From: Taudactylus pleione
Lineage: Eukaryota > Chordata > Amphibia > Anura > Myobatrachidae
Direction of reading: 5' to 3'
Assembly (NCBI GenBank): GCA_031769625.1
Contig: JAUIMM010000124.1
Coordinates: 11,931,001 to 11,995,000 of the forward strand
Length of the DNA: 64,000 bases
The position numbers and the translations under genes are program-made. Below the pieces are notes generated by a model. It was given only the letters and a program-made list of their open reading frames with translations, ran no database searches and was not told the DNA's origin. Shown piece after piece: positions 22,887 through 33,014 of this stretch; the stretch's first letter is position 1, and each line of letters opens with the position of its first letter.

Positions 22887-22986
22887 TGTATGCCTATTGA
22901 GTATCGTTTTGGTGTATACTCTTGTACATTTACCTAGCAGCACCTCTCTCTTTACTTGCGCTATATTTCCTTCATTTTTGTTTTAA

Positions 22987-23000
22987 CTGCCCCCTCCCTG
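22987..23000. repeat. Right 14 bp target-site duplication
   Basis: CTGCCCCCTCCCTG, identical to 19831-19844. Confidence 0.85.
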
Positions 23001-23305
23001 CAAAATCCAAATGATTCAATTCGAATTCTATTGCTACATATTGGCTCCGCCTCCTCCCCATTGATCCGTGAATCGCGACATTTTGTCACGAGGTGGCAGG
23101 GATTAATAACATGGTGGTGCTTGCTCTCCACTCTGTCAGAACTCTGTACGCAGAAACCCCCCTACATGCGCTAATGGGCTGCATGACCCCATGGGTCACC
23201 TTAGCCAGCTGATGTTATGCAGATTATATTATGCTGCGTTGGACAATGCAGCTCAGATAAGTATTGCACAGGAGGTGTGATGCCTCCTGCTGCATTACCA
23301 TATCT

Positions 23306-23361
23306 GCAAGGATCGCAATTGCAAAGCTGCCTGCGTGCAGCTTTGCAATTGCGATCCTTGC
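23306..23361. repeat. Perfect 25 bp hairpin
   Basis: Arms 23306-23330 and 23337-23361 are perfect reverse complements (GCAAGGATCGCAATTGCAAA and on) with a 6 nt loop. It is followed by CTGAATCAGG, so it is probably the terminal hairpin of a CTGATTCAG-family MITE. Confidence 0.8.
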
Positions 23362-24415
23362 TGAATCAGGTCCTGTGTAGCCAAGAACTTCTAGCACTGC
23401 AGTTGGATGGGTGAAGTGGCACTGTTAGATGCAACTGTGCTGCAGATGAACTGAGGGTGTTATAAAGAAATTTACATACAGTCCTGTGCTGGGTATAAAT
23501 TAGTAAGCCCAGGTTAGGTCAATGTGCAAAGAAAGGCGATACAAGGCAGGAATAGACATAGGCCTTCAAGCCTTGTGGGACATTGTAAGATGATAGCAAT
23601 ATACTGAAGCCTTTGGACAATAATTGTCAGAACCATATGAAAGCTTTGTTTGATGCCAATTACTGCGATGTACTGTGATCAGGAATCAGGGCCTTGTGAA
23701 GTACAGTTGCAAGTAGGTGGTATGCATATGTTTCCAATAATTAAAATATAAACTAAGTGGCCACTTTATTAGGTACTGTCACAATCTGTTCAGTTCCTCT
23801 GCTCTGTCTATAGTGTTGCTCTCCCTGGTGGCCAGGATTCAGCACTTATCAGACACTATACTTGTGATGAAATCGGTATTTAATGCCAGCAGTTGGGATG
23901 CCTCCTGTCAAAATACCAAAAGCGGCATCCCGATGTTTGGTATCCCCACAGGGGTCGGGTAAGTATACTTACCCTCTCCCCTTCTCCCTTTAACTCCCTT
24001 CTTGTAACCTAACCCTAACCCTCCACACCTTCTAACTCTAACCCTCCCCGTTAGTGCCTAACCCTAAGTGTCCCCCTTTCATTCCTAAACCTAACCCTCC
24101 CCCCTTAGCGCCTAACCTTAACCTCCCCAGTGGGCCATAACCCTCACCTCCCCCCCAAAGCCTAATGCTAACCCCGCTATGCTACTTAAACCTAACCCTC
24201 CCTCCCACGGCTAACAGCAAAGATGCCCCAGACTTACTTGGTTTGGGCTGGCATCTGTCTGTGTTCCGCCGTTGGTATTTAGATAGGCATCAGTATTTTG
24301 ACGCCTATCTTAAATCCTGCGTAGGAATTCCAGCATCGGATCATGGCCGGATTAAATGAAGGGCAACAGGGGCGCTCATCCCAGGGCCCCCACACATAGG
24401 GTGCCCCCACACACT

Positions 24416-24926
24416 GGGCCTGATTCAGACCCGCTCGCGAGCGCTCGCAATCGGGTCAATGTTGGTCCAGTGTGCATGTGCGAGACCCGGATAGCGACGG
24501 CCAAGCCGTCGCTCTGGGTCTCATACCAAAGGGGGCGTGCTGTCGATGGTGAGTGACAGCACGCCCCCTTTAGTGGGCGTGTCGGGGGCGTGGCTGCTCA
24601 GACAGAGGCGTTCCCATGGGCACGCCTACCGTCTGTGGCCGGCCCCACTGACATCACAAGTGATGTCAGTGGGAGTACCTTCGGCTCTGATAGAGCCGAA
24701 AGTACTCCAGGCTTGCGGCAACGAGACCCTACCACAAGGGTCTCATCGCAAGCCCGATGGTCATGATGGTCTTGACCATCGCGGCCAACTTCCTGGCCGC
24801 TCGCTATAGCTGTGGGTGGTCACCCACAGCTATACGAGTGGCCAGGAGGCCGCTCTAAAAATTAAGAAGGACGGCCCTGATTCAGAGCAAGCGCTCTGTC
24901 AGAGCGTCCGGCTCTGAATCAGGGCC
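24416..24926. mobile_element. Foldback element, GGGCCTGATTCAGA family
   Basis: The left end GGGCCTGATTCAGACCCG and right end CGGCTCTGAATCAGGGCC are inverted copies. Internal GC-rich hairpins include ACTGACATCACAAGTGATGTCAGT and GGCCGCTCG/CGAGTGGCC. About 510 bp, non-coding, nested in the previous element. Confidence 0.8.
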
Positions 24927-25099
24927 TCTGTCCCCGGGCCCCTGGGCATATCCAGATGTACTTTTTTAAAAAATTTTAATGGAGCCGTCTGTAGCGGCCC
25001 GTGATGAAGCCCCACCCCTCCCTGCATTTGAATCTGCCCCCTTTTAAAAAGACCCGCGAATCATGCTAGTGCGACAGCTGGCTCTGAAACCAGGAGAGG

Positions 25100-25150
25100 T
25101 AAGCAGGTGTGTGTCTGTGTGTGCGTGTCTGTGTGTATGTGTGGAATCGG
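25100..25150. repeat. Short (TG)n stretch
   Basis: GTGTGTGTCTGTGTGTGCGTGTCTGTGTGTATGTGTG, interrupted. Confidence 0.7.
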
Positions 25151-26260
25151 TATGAATGACTGCTGGACGAGATACCAGCAGTCGAAATCCCGACGCTGGC
25201 AGGCCGAACAGTGCAGATCCCGACTGAGATAAGTAAACTACCTAACCCTCCCCTCTCCCTCCACTAACCCTCCTTTAGGGGTGCCTAACCCTAACCTTCC
25301 ACCCCTAGTGCCTAATCCTAACTTCTCCCCAGGAGTGCCTAAACCTAACCCCCCCCTCCCCACACCCTAAACCTATCCCTCCTGGGGGGGGTGCCTGACC
25401 CTAACCTGCCCCCCTCTTCCCTAAACCTAACCCCCCCTTCCCCTAGCCTAACCCTAACCCTCCCCGGGGTGGTGCCTAACCCTAAGTCCCCCTGGGGGTC
25501 CCTAAATGTAACCCTGCCATCCATGGCTACGTGGATACTTACCCCCGGCATTGGACGATCGGTCTGGCATCCTGCCGGAGTTCCGATGTCAGGATTAACA
25601 TAGGCATCTGTATTTCGATGCCTATGTTAGATCCATTGCCAGGATCACATTGTCTGGATTGTGACCGGCGGCCCTGTGGCCGCTGGTCACATGACCACAT
25701 TCCATATGTGTGTAGAATGTTGATTACAATAGCAGCATTTACTTACCAGGTAACACGGACCCGCAAGTGTCACTGCCCCCAGGACTTGGGTCAGCCCCAG
25801 AAAGAAAGAGCACTGCAGCCTGATGCTAGGTGCCAACAGTAGCATCAATGTTTTATTGATAGGGGCCCCCACATGTTTGTTGCCCAGGGGTCCCCCACAG
25901 ACCTTAATCCGGCCCTGATCGGGATACAGACTGGCGGCATCCAATTTGCTGGTCTGCTAACTACATCCCCTTGTGATTACCTGGACTAATTGTCTAATTA
26001 AGCATCTGTGGGATGAACCTGGGACTTGCCCTTTATTCCCTCCCTGCTGTGTGTGCACTGCCAGATCATCTAGTCTAACCTATGACTGTTACTCTCTAGC
26101 TGTTTCCCTGTGTAATATCCTGGCTCCTTGGTTCCTGCTTTCCTTGTGACTTCTACCAAAGTGTTTCCTGTGTCTAGTCACTTTCAATGTGTCTAGATCC
26201 ATTTGTTACTCCCTGGGTTTAGACTTCATGTGTTCTCAGCAAGTCAGACTCTATGATTGT

Positions 26261-26892
26261 GGGGCCTATTCATCAACACTAAAATAACGTTTATAAGGAC
26301 ATTTTCCTTAAATAACATTATTTTAGTATTCATGAAGCCACTTCTAACTGAGAGGTGGCGAATAGCAGGACAGACTTACCTGCTTCCAGCTGTGCAGGTC
26401 CCCCGGCGTCTCCCTCCATCTGCTATGCTGACATTGTGTTCTACCAGCAGAACACAATAAAGTTTAGAAAAGAAAATAATTTTATTTTTTTCTAAACTGT
26501 ACTGTGGGCTGCTGGAAGACCACATGACAGACCAGCAGGACGGAGCCGGAGGCGCTGCAGCGGGCAGGTAAGTGCGGGACGGGGGGAGGTGAGCGGAGAG
26601 GGGTTGGGGGGGCGCACACAAACTTACCGCAGCCTTAAGTAGTGCTGTGCATGCACTGGGTTTGCGATTTTAACAGCGCATGCGCAGCACGGATTCCAGC
26701 TGCGGTAATTTAGAGCAGGCAGGGAAAACTATCTATTTCCCGAAAAGCTGTTATCGCAAAAATTACAGCTTTTCGGAATAGATAGTTGTAGGGAGGAGGA
26801 ATGATGAATTCCTCCGGTAATTAGGTAGAACTCCATGCGAGTTCTAAACCTAATTATCTCCCTCAATATTTTAGGTATGATGAATAGGCCCC
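26261..26892. mobile_element. MITE, GGGGCCTATTCATCAA termini (TSD TGT)
   Basis: The left end GGGGCCTATTCATCA and right end TGATGAATAGGCCCC are inverted copies. TGT lies outside both (26258-26260 and 26893-26895). It is 632 bp with an internal hairpin AAAGCTGTTATCGC / GCGATAA-like near 26750. A related element with TSD ACA is at 53099-53497. Confidence 0.8.
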
Positions 26893-27611
26893 TGTACCTT
26901 TATCCGTCTGAGTACCTGTGTTTCTTGGCAAGTATTCCTGTATGTTCTCCTGACTCAATGTCACAGTACTGCTACACATTACTTTGGCTACACAGTATCT
27001 CTCCCTTTTCTACTGTGTGAAATTCCCTCAGCACGTCCTGATGTTCTTGTTTATACTCTATTACAAGTCTCAAGCATTTCTCCTGTGTATACTGCATTAC
27101 TAGTCACAAGTATTGCTCCTCTTTATACAGCATCACAAGTTGCAAGTATCTCTCCTGTTAATACTGCTTAACAAGCCTAAAGTTGTCCCTGTTTTCTTCA
27201 CAAATCTCAAGTTTGTCCCTGTAGTACCAGTCAGCTACATTCTAGTACTTTCTTCTTACGATACTATAAATCCCAGCCTGCTTTCTACTGCTGACCTCTG
27301 TCAGAAAATCTATACATTTACAGCATTACAGCAGAAGACTTATCCTTCTAAGAAAAAATATTATTTCCAGCTCTCCCCTAAGTATGGGTAATCTTCATGC
27401 TGCATAGCTCTACCATCTCTTGTGTCTGCAGTATTCAGTCATCACTAACAGACTTTATTTACTGAGCTGACTGCTCAGCACTACATTTACTCCAGAGACT
27501 ACTTGTGTATAGTCCTACATATAGTGTCAGCTTCATCTGCATTTATCTACAATACTTCAGAGACTCTTTGTGTATAATCTTCGTGCCAGTTTCATCTACT
27601 ATATTCCAAAG

Positions 27612-27981
27612 GGGATGTAGTCAGCATCCCGGCATGCAGGATGCCGATGGTCTAAATACCGGTGCCGGGATCCCACTCCAGTATCCCGACAGCCAGCATC
27701 CTAAAAGTATCGGGGGTTAAGGGAGGGTTAGGGTTAGGCACTAGGGGGAAGGTTAGGCTTAGTGTGTGGGGAGGGGGAGGTTAGGTTTAGGCACTAGGGG
27801 GGAGGTTAGGTTTAGGCACCAGGGAGGGTTATGTTAAGGGTGCAGGGAGGGAGGGTTAGGGTAGGGGTTAGGGTTAGTGCTAATATACCTACCTACGGGT
27901 GTTGGGATTCTGACTGTCGGGATGTCATTGTCGGTATTCTGAACTGTGGCATCCCAACCGCCGGGAACACATACCCAACCC
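27612..27981. mobile_element. GGTTAGG-rich DNA element (TSD ATTCCAAAG)
   Basis: It begins GGGATGTAGTCAGCATCCCG and ends CCGGGAACACATACCCAACCC, with ATTCCAAAG on both sides (27603-27611 and 27982-27990). The middle is GGGTTAGGGTTAGGCACTAGG-type repeat. An 8-9 bp duplication points to a hAT or Mutator-type transposase in trans. It encodes nothing. Confidence 0.75.
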
Positions 27982-28153
27982 ATTCCAAAGACTAGTGGTC
28001 TACCCATGTATATCCCTAGTACCTGCTTCACCTGCAATAATCCTGGAAGAGCCTCTGTCAAATTATTACAACCTGCTTACCCTGCACCACCCTGTGTGGA
28101 TAAAAAAGCCTTAAACGGAATTATCTCTGTGATGCTTGAGTACTTCTAGCAAA

Positions 28154-28154
28154 A

Positions 28155-28210
<56 letters not shown>
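28154..28210. repeat. (CA)n microsatellite
   Basis: About 28 CA units near the 3' end of the solo LTR. Confidence 0.95.
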
Positions 28211-28214
<4 letters not shown>

Positions 28215-28925
28215 ATGCCTGTGAACTCTGACAGGTACATCTTTCAAATAGTAGATAGGATCACCCAGAACAGCCTGAATACGTTATGGCATGGATTCAA
28301 CAAGGTGCTGGAAACATTCCTTTGTGATTATGGTCCATACTAACATGATAGCATCATGCAGTTATTGTAGATTGATGCAGCAAATCTCTCATTCCACCAC
28401 ATCCCAAAGGTGCTCTACTGGATTTAATTGAGATCTGGTGACTATGGAAGCCATTTCAGTAGACTGGACTCATTATCATGTTGTGGAACTATCTTCAACT
28501 AATGTGTGCTTTGTAACTTTGAACATTATCCTGCTGAAAGTAGACATTAGATAGTGGGTAGACAATGGTGATAAAGGGATGCATATTATAAGCAATAATA
28601 TTCAGGTACTGTAGACTGTGTCATATAAAAGAGACTCAGTTTGCATTAAGTTTTAATGTGTGCCAAAAAAAACATTTCCACCATTACACCAGCAGCAGCT
28701 TAAACTGTTGACACAAGGCAAGGTGGATCCATGGATTTGTGTTGTTTATACCAAATTCCAACCCTACATCTGCATTATGCAGCAAAAAATGGAGGTTCAT
28801 TGGAACAGTTGATGTTTTTCCACTCTTCAGTTGTCCAGTGTTGGTGAGCCTTTACTCACTCTATGTTCTTAGCTGAAAGGAGTAAAACATGTTGTGTTCT
28901 CCTGCTGTAGCCCATACACTTCAAG

Positions 28926-29925
28926 CAGGGCCGGTGCTACCATTAGGCAGCTTTGGGCAGCTGCCTATGGGTGCCGGCCACTAGAGGGTGCCACTGAATC
29001 AGCCTACCACTAGCATGAAGAATGTCTCTGATCAATACATCCTCCATCTATCTACATCATGCTGCTAGAAACTGCTGGGATTAGCAGGTGCAGGCACTGC
29101 TCTCCCCTACTCTCTGTCTCACTACGATAGGCTGGGCTGCCAGGCTGCCTGTAATTTTTCACACACACAGCGGCAGCCAGACATCGTACAGCACAGCTCC
29201 TGTCCCCTGTAGTTTCCTCCCCTTCCCCCACTAATAAGCAGCCAGGCACAGAGTAGCTCCGCCCCCTAGAAGAGACAGACTGAGATGATGAGGAGCCTAT
29301 GTTAGGATGAGAGCTGCAGTTGCTGAAGAGTGATACCCTGGTGGTAAGTGCCATGTTCCTGTGTCAGAAATGTAAACTGACACCTGCAATTTACTTTTAT
29401 TTGCTGTTTTGCACTGTGCCACTCCCTCCCTGCAGCTGGCTATTTATCTATTTATCCCATGTCTATCTATCCCCTGTCTGTCTGTCTCATGTCTCTTTCA
29501 TGTGTATCTATCCCATGTCTGTCTGTCCCATCTCTGTCTGATGTCTATCTTATGTCTGGCTGTCCTATGTCTCTCTCATGTCTATCTATCCCATGTTTGT
29601 TTGTCTCATGTCTTTATTATGTGTGTTTGTCTCACGTCTCTATCATGTCTGTCTGTCCCATGTCTCTCTCATGTCTGTCTGTCCCATGTCTGTCTGTCGT
29701 CTGTCCGTCCATCCATCTGATATGCTTCTATCTCATATCTATCTATCCATCCATCCATCCACTTTGCAATTTGGCTGCAAATTGAGTTTTTTAAGCCTAC
29801 ACATTTTTTTCGCAATTGCAATCTGACTTGCAATAGTGTACTGGAGCTGGAGTAGATATGTTCGTGGGGGGCTGGGTGGAGGGTTTAGGGGAACAGGGGC
29901 GCCTTAAAACCTTGCACCAGCCCTG
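28926..29925. mobile_element. hAT-type MITE, 1000 bp (TSD ACTTCAAG)
   Basis: The ends CAGGGCCGGTGC and GCACCAGCCCTG are near-inverted, and the 8 bp ACTTCAAG is present at 28918-28925 and 29926-29933. Both features are typical of hAT elements. The interior holds a TCTG/TCTATC low-complexity tract (29445-29760) and no transposase. It inserted into the Tc1 element. Confidence 0.85.
29445..29762. repeat. TCTG/TCTATC low-complexity tract
   Basis: Repeats of CATGTCTGTCTGTCC and CATGTCTCTC. The tract keeps three forward frames open, giving serine/cysteine-rich pseudo-proteins that I reject as genes. Confidence 0.9.
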
Positions 29926-30692
29926 ACTTCAAGGTTCAACTTGCTGTGTGCTCATAGATGCTCATTTGCATACCACTGTTGTATTGCATGGTTATTTCAG
30001 TTTCTATCACCTTAATGCTGCTTGGACTGGACTACTTTTATCTTCGGACCTCTCTCAATAACAATTCATTTTTGGCCATAGAATCACTGCTCACTAGATG
30101 TATTTTGCATTGGACCCCATTATCTGTATATTGTACAGAATGTTTTGTATGAAACTCCCAGGAGATCTGTAGTTTCTACAATACATGAATCTCTGAATGT
30201 GGCTTTAAAATTTATTCCATGGTCAAATTCACTTAAACATATGTTTTCCCATTGTAGTGTTTGATCTGAATAACAACTGAACCTCTTGTGCATGTCTGTA
30301 TGCATTTATGGATAATTGTCTGACTGGGGGTTCTCTTATGGGTATTTCCCTCTCTAAAAATGCACTCACTTACCCCCGATTTATGCAGGATGAAGTGCCA
30401 GTAAAAGAGACCCTCTCCTACAGTGGTTGGTGCACACCAAAACAACCAATAATGATTCCTACCATTGGGTTGAGTGAGTCATCAATGGCAATTTTGGCCT
30501 TGACCTTAGTTTTCAATTATATGTGCACACAGCACACTTACAACTATAAAGTAAAAGGTAAAAAGAGCACAAGACACACACAGAGCATGCTCACTGATAT
30601 TACTCTTGTCATCTGGGCTCATGGTCCTTCATACAGAGTCCTTTGTTATGACAAGAAAGAACCACCCACACAGCTCACTAAATCTGCACAGA

Positions 30693-31223
30693 GGGCTTGA
30701 TTCAGAGACCAATACATTGCTGATATTTACGCAAAACAAGCAATTTTTTTGCTAACTTGCAAGCACGAATGCTGCACTGTGCACATGCAGCAATTGTTTT
30801 GCAACTATGTTCATACAGAGGAACCATTCGCCATGTGAGCGACAGGTAGTCAGCGTTTGGGGATGGTAACAAGGGGGTTAGTTAGAAGTATGCAGGTGTT
30901 GTCAGAACGTTTAAATGCCATTTCGTGGGAGTGCATAAAATAGTCACTGTGATCTCCTGTGCTGCATGAGAGCTTTCGGTGTGTGAGGGGAGTTGCAGTG
31001 TTTGTGGCTGGTCAGACTTCCCTTACATGTTGCATGACTGCCTGCTGTGCATCGACGGTACCAATGTTTATGCTGTTGCACATCATCAGATGGTTATGAG
31101 AAGGCAGCAGTGGATGTCCCTATGCTCGGCTATGCTTTGAAAGGCATTAGGATATTTTAGCAATTGTGATCGATGACAGAAAGCAGGTGCGATTGCACTA
31201 CCATCCATCTCTGAACAAGGCCT
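30693..31223 (+). mobile_element. MITE-like repeat, ATTTACGCA / CTGATTCAGA family
   Basis: It starts GGGCTTGATTCAGAGACC, holds GATATTTACGCAA and GAGCGACAGGTAGTCAGCG, and ends TCTGAACAAGGCC. Collinear with 2050-2541. Non-coding. Confidence 0.65.
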
Positions 31224-31229
31224 ACAGTG

Positions 31230-32136
31230 TCAACTGACCAGGTATCTTTTTTTTTTTATAATCAATAATGTTTATTAATGTTTTTTAAATATGGTAGAGC
31301 AGAGGTACAGAAAAAAAATAGAGGGAGGGAACTATAAATTATAGTTGACAAAGTCAACTGGATACTGGATGTCATATGGATACTCTTAAGTCATGGATCA
31401 AATGGGAAAACATAAATTACAGGTAAGTAATACAAGACATTTAGAGGAAGATAATGTTGAAAGACAAGTGTGCTACTATGCAGACTCCATCTTAGTGTCC
31501 CTCCAGATAGGCTTCATTCATTATACCACGATGGCCACCATAGGTAGTATTGCGCATCCACATGTGCCATCTTGCCATAGTGTACAGTGAGATGGTGGGA
31601 GAAGGACATATCCTACTTAGCATATGTGAAAACACTGTGTTATACTTGCAATAATACTGTACCAGTATCCTGCACCGCTACCCACAAGTGTCATACAATC
31701 ACTGGCTGGTGAGCTTTATAAAGCCCCGCTACACACAAGCTCTGCTTTATCACCAGTGTATATGTAATAGTGAGTATGGCTGTACCTGCTACTTATCAAT
31801 AAACCAACTTCACTGGTTAAGTACAAGGGATCTTCATAGTTTGAGTTATCTGCTGGTGTGTGCTTAAAAACTCTGCAAATTACAACTCTGGTACACACAC
31901 ATCATTTCCAACAGCTTAGGGGCAGAGCTCACACAGACCCAGACATACAAGCTATTAGGCTCAGAGCAGCATATACACACCATCTTCTGCACATGTGTAG
32001 TGCAGACTGCATATTAATTACCACAGAGTAATGACATGACAGAGTGTCTTCAGTGCAGAATAGCAGTAATGAAGCTGATTACAGCAGAGAAGCTGCAAAG
32101 TTATGTCTTTAAGAAGCATAAATACAGGAGATACTC

Positions 32137-32178
<42 letters not shown>

Positions 32179-32465
32179 CGGAAACAGCTTCCCACTCTCC
32201 ACTAAATTGGGTGAGTAAAACGCCCTTCAGGCGTATAACCCATAATTATACTTTAGACTGCTTGCATATTGCCCTACCTTGGCAACACATCCTTGTCATA
32301 AACAGGGCTCTAATGACCATTGCAAACATGCTGCTTCTCATATAAGGAAGTTTAGCAAAACCCTTTTCTTCCATTAACCGGAGTCTAGGAATTTGCCATT
32401 AAACTTGATCTACATTGAATGTTTTGTTTTGTCCTGTACTGTCAAATTAATGTTGTATACCGGTA
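31230..32465. other. No gene; poly-T, microsatellite and unassigned sequence
   Basis: Contains a T-run at about 31244 and a (TA)n microsatellite at 32141-32174. CACCAGTGTATATGTAATAGTG lies near 31751. No domain or transposon terminus recognised. Confidence 0.35.
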
Positions 32466-32472
32466 TTAAGCG

Positions 32473-32562
32473 ATACACTCAGAATACTATCAAATTTTTT
32501 CCTGTTAGTATATGCAGACCTAGAATGGTTTTTTAGAATCAGCAATTTTTTAGCTGGTATTT
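32473..32562 (+). repeat. Left direct repeat of the second Penelope-like element
   Basis: ATACACTCAGAATACTATC through GCTGGTATTT, 90 bp, matching 36160-36249 in the same orientation at about 90 % identity by eye. Confidence 0.8.
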
Positions 32563-33014
32563 CATATCGTGTTTGTTTTAAACCAATTGGTTACATTGTC
32601 TATGTTTAAACTGGTACTTTAACCAAATGAAAACTTTTTATTTACTCCATTTGTTGCATACTTTTGCAAAAATATTATTTCAAAATACTTACTATTTCTA
32701 TTGTGTCACATTTGGGTGAGCACTGGATTTTCCTCCAGTCTTTACCACGCAGGCGGGGTGGCCTGCTTTTTTTACAGTGTAGCCTCTTTTCTCTACAATT
32801 CTCCCCATTGAGGTAGCTGCAGTTTCTGATCATATACCACTTGTGACCTCCTAGACAAAATCAATTTATTTCATATTTACTTTTATTTTTATTAATCCAT
32901 CTTCACGGTACTTCCTTCTTTCTCCATAAATATTAGAATTGTTACTAGCTGTTATTCTTGTTATTATTCTTTCTAATTATGGTTTACAACAAAGAGGAAA
33001 AATGTAAACAATTA

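Larger units (their letters stand above)
19845..22986 (+). mobile_element. Penelope-like element with inverted terminal copies
   Basis: The complete insertion unit is defined by the CTGCCCCCTCCCTG duplication. Order: an inverted copy of the 3' terminal region (19845-20301), a left-only stretch (20302-20859), an inverted inner arm (20860-20962), a truncated RT/GIY-YIG gene (20975-22210), the sense inner arm (22246-22342), a microsatellite, the sense outer arm (22429-22886) and a 100 bp tail. Penelope-like elements are known to carry terminal pseudo-LTRs in direct or inverted arrangement; here the arrangement is inverted. The 5' half of the RT is absent, so this copy is non-autonomous. Confidence 0.9.
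23869..25969. mobile_element. Composite DNA element with CCCTAA-rich interior (TSD CTTGTGAT)
   Basis: CTTGTGAT flanks both sides (23861-23868 and 25970-25977). The interior has two CCTAACCCTAACC-rich blocks (about 23990-24200 and 25220-25530). Around them lies text such as CGGTATTTAATGCCAGCAG and GGCATCCCGATG. A foldback element sits between the blocks at 24416-24926. The right end is CTAACTACATCCC, matching the inverted GGGATGTAG start of the 27612 copy. The left end does not show that terminus, so the element is rearranged. Confidence 0.65.
23777..28233 (+). mobile_element. Solo LTR-like insertion inside Tc1 (TSD GGTAC)
   Basis: It starts TGTCACAATCTG and ends GAACTCTGACA, with GGTAC at 23772-23776 and 28234-28238. 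That gives TG...CA ends and a 5 bp duplication, the signature of an LTR retrotransposon. Without the DNA elements nested in it (23869-25969, 26261-26892, 27612-27981) it is about 1.35 kb. There is no internal gag/pol, so it is a solo LTR. Its middle contains a degenerate tandem repeat of (T/C)CACAAGTATTGCTCC type, near 27030-27240, and a CA microsatellite near the end. Confidence 0.75.
23753..30310 (-). mobile_element. Tc1-like DNA transposon relic, split by two insertions
   Basis: The left end CTAAGTGGCCACTTTATTAG is the terminus I recall for a Tc1 family abundant in fish and frogs. The body resumes at 28239 and covers the minus-strand transposase region: GGATTCAACAAGGTGCTGGA, CACCACATCCCAAAGGTGCT, CCATTACACCAGCAGC and GGTGAGCCTTTACTCAC all match in order. 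After a 1 kb interruption it continues from 29934 to about 30310. The right terminal repeat is missing. Many substitutions and indels make it non-coding. Confidence 0.85.

Noticed and set aside
29409..29826. Three overlapping forward frames rich in Ser and Cys
   Set aside because: They are translations of a TCTG/TCTATC low-complexity tract within a hAT-type MITE.
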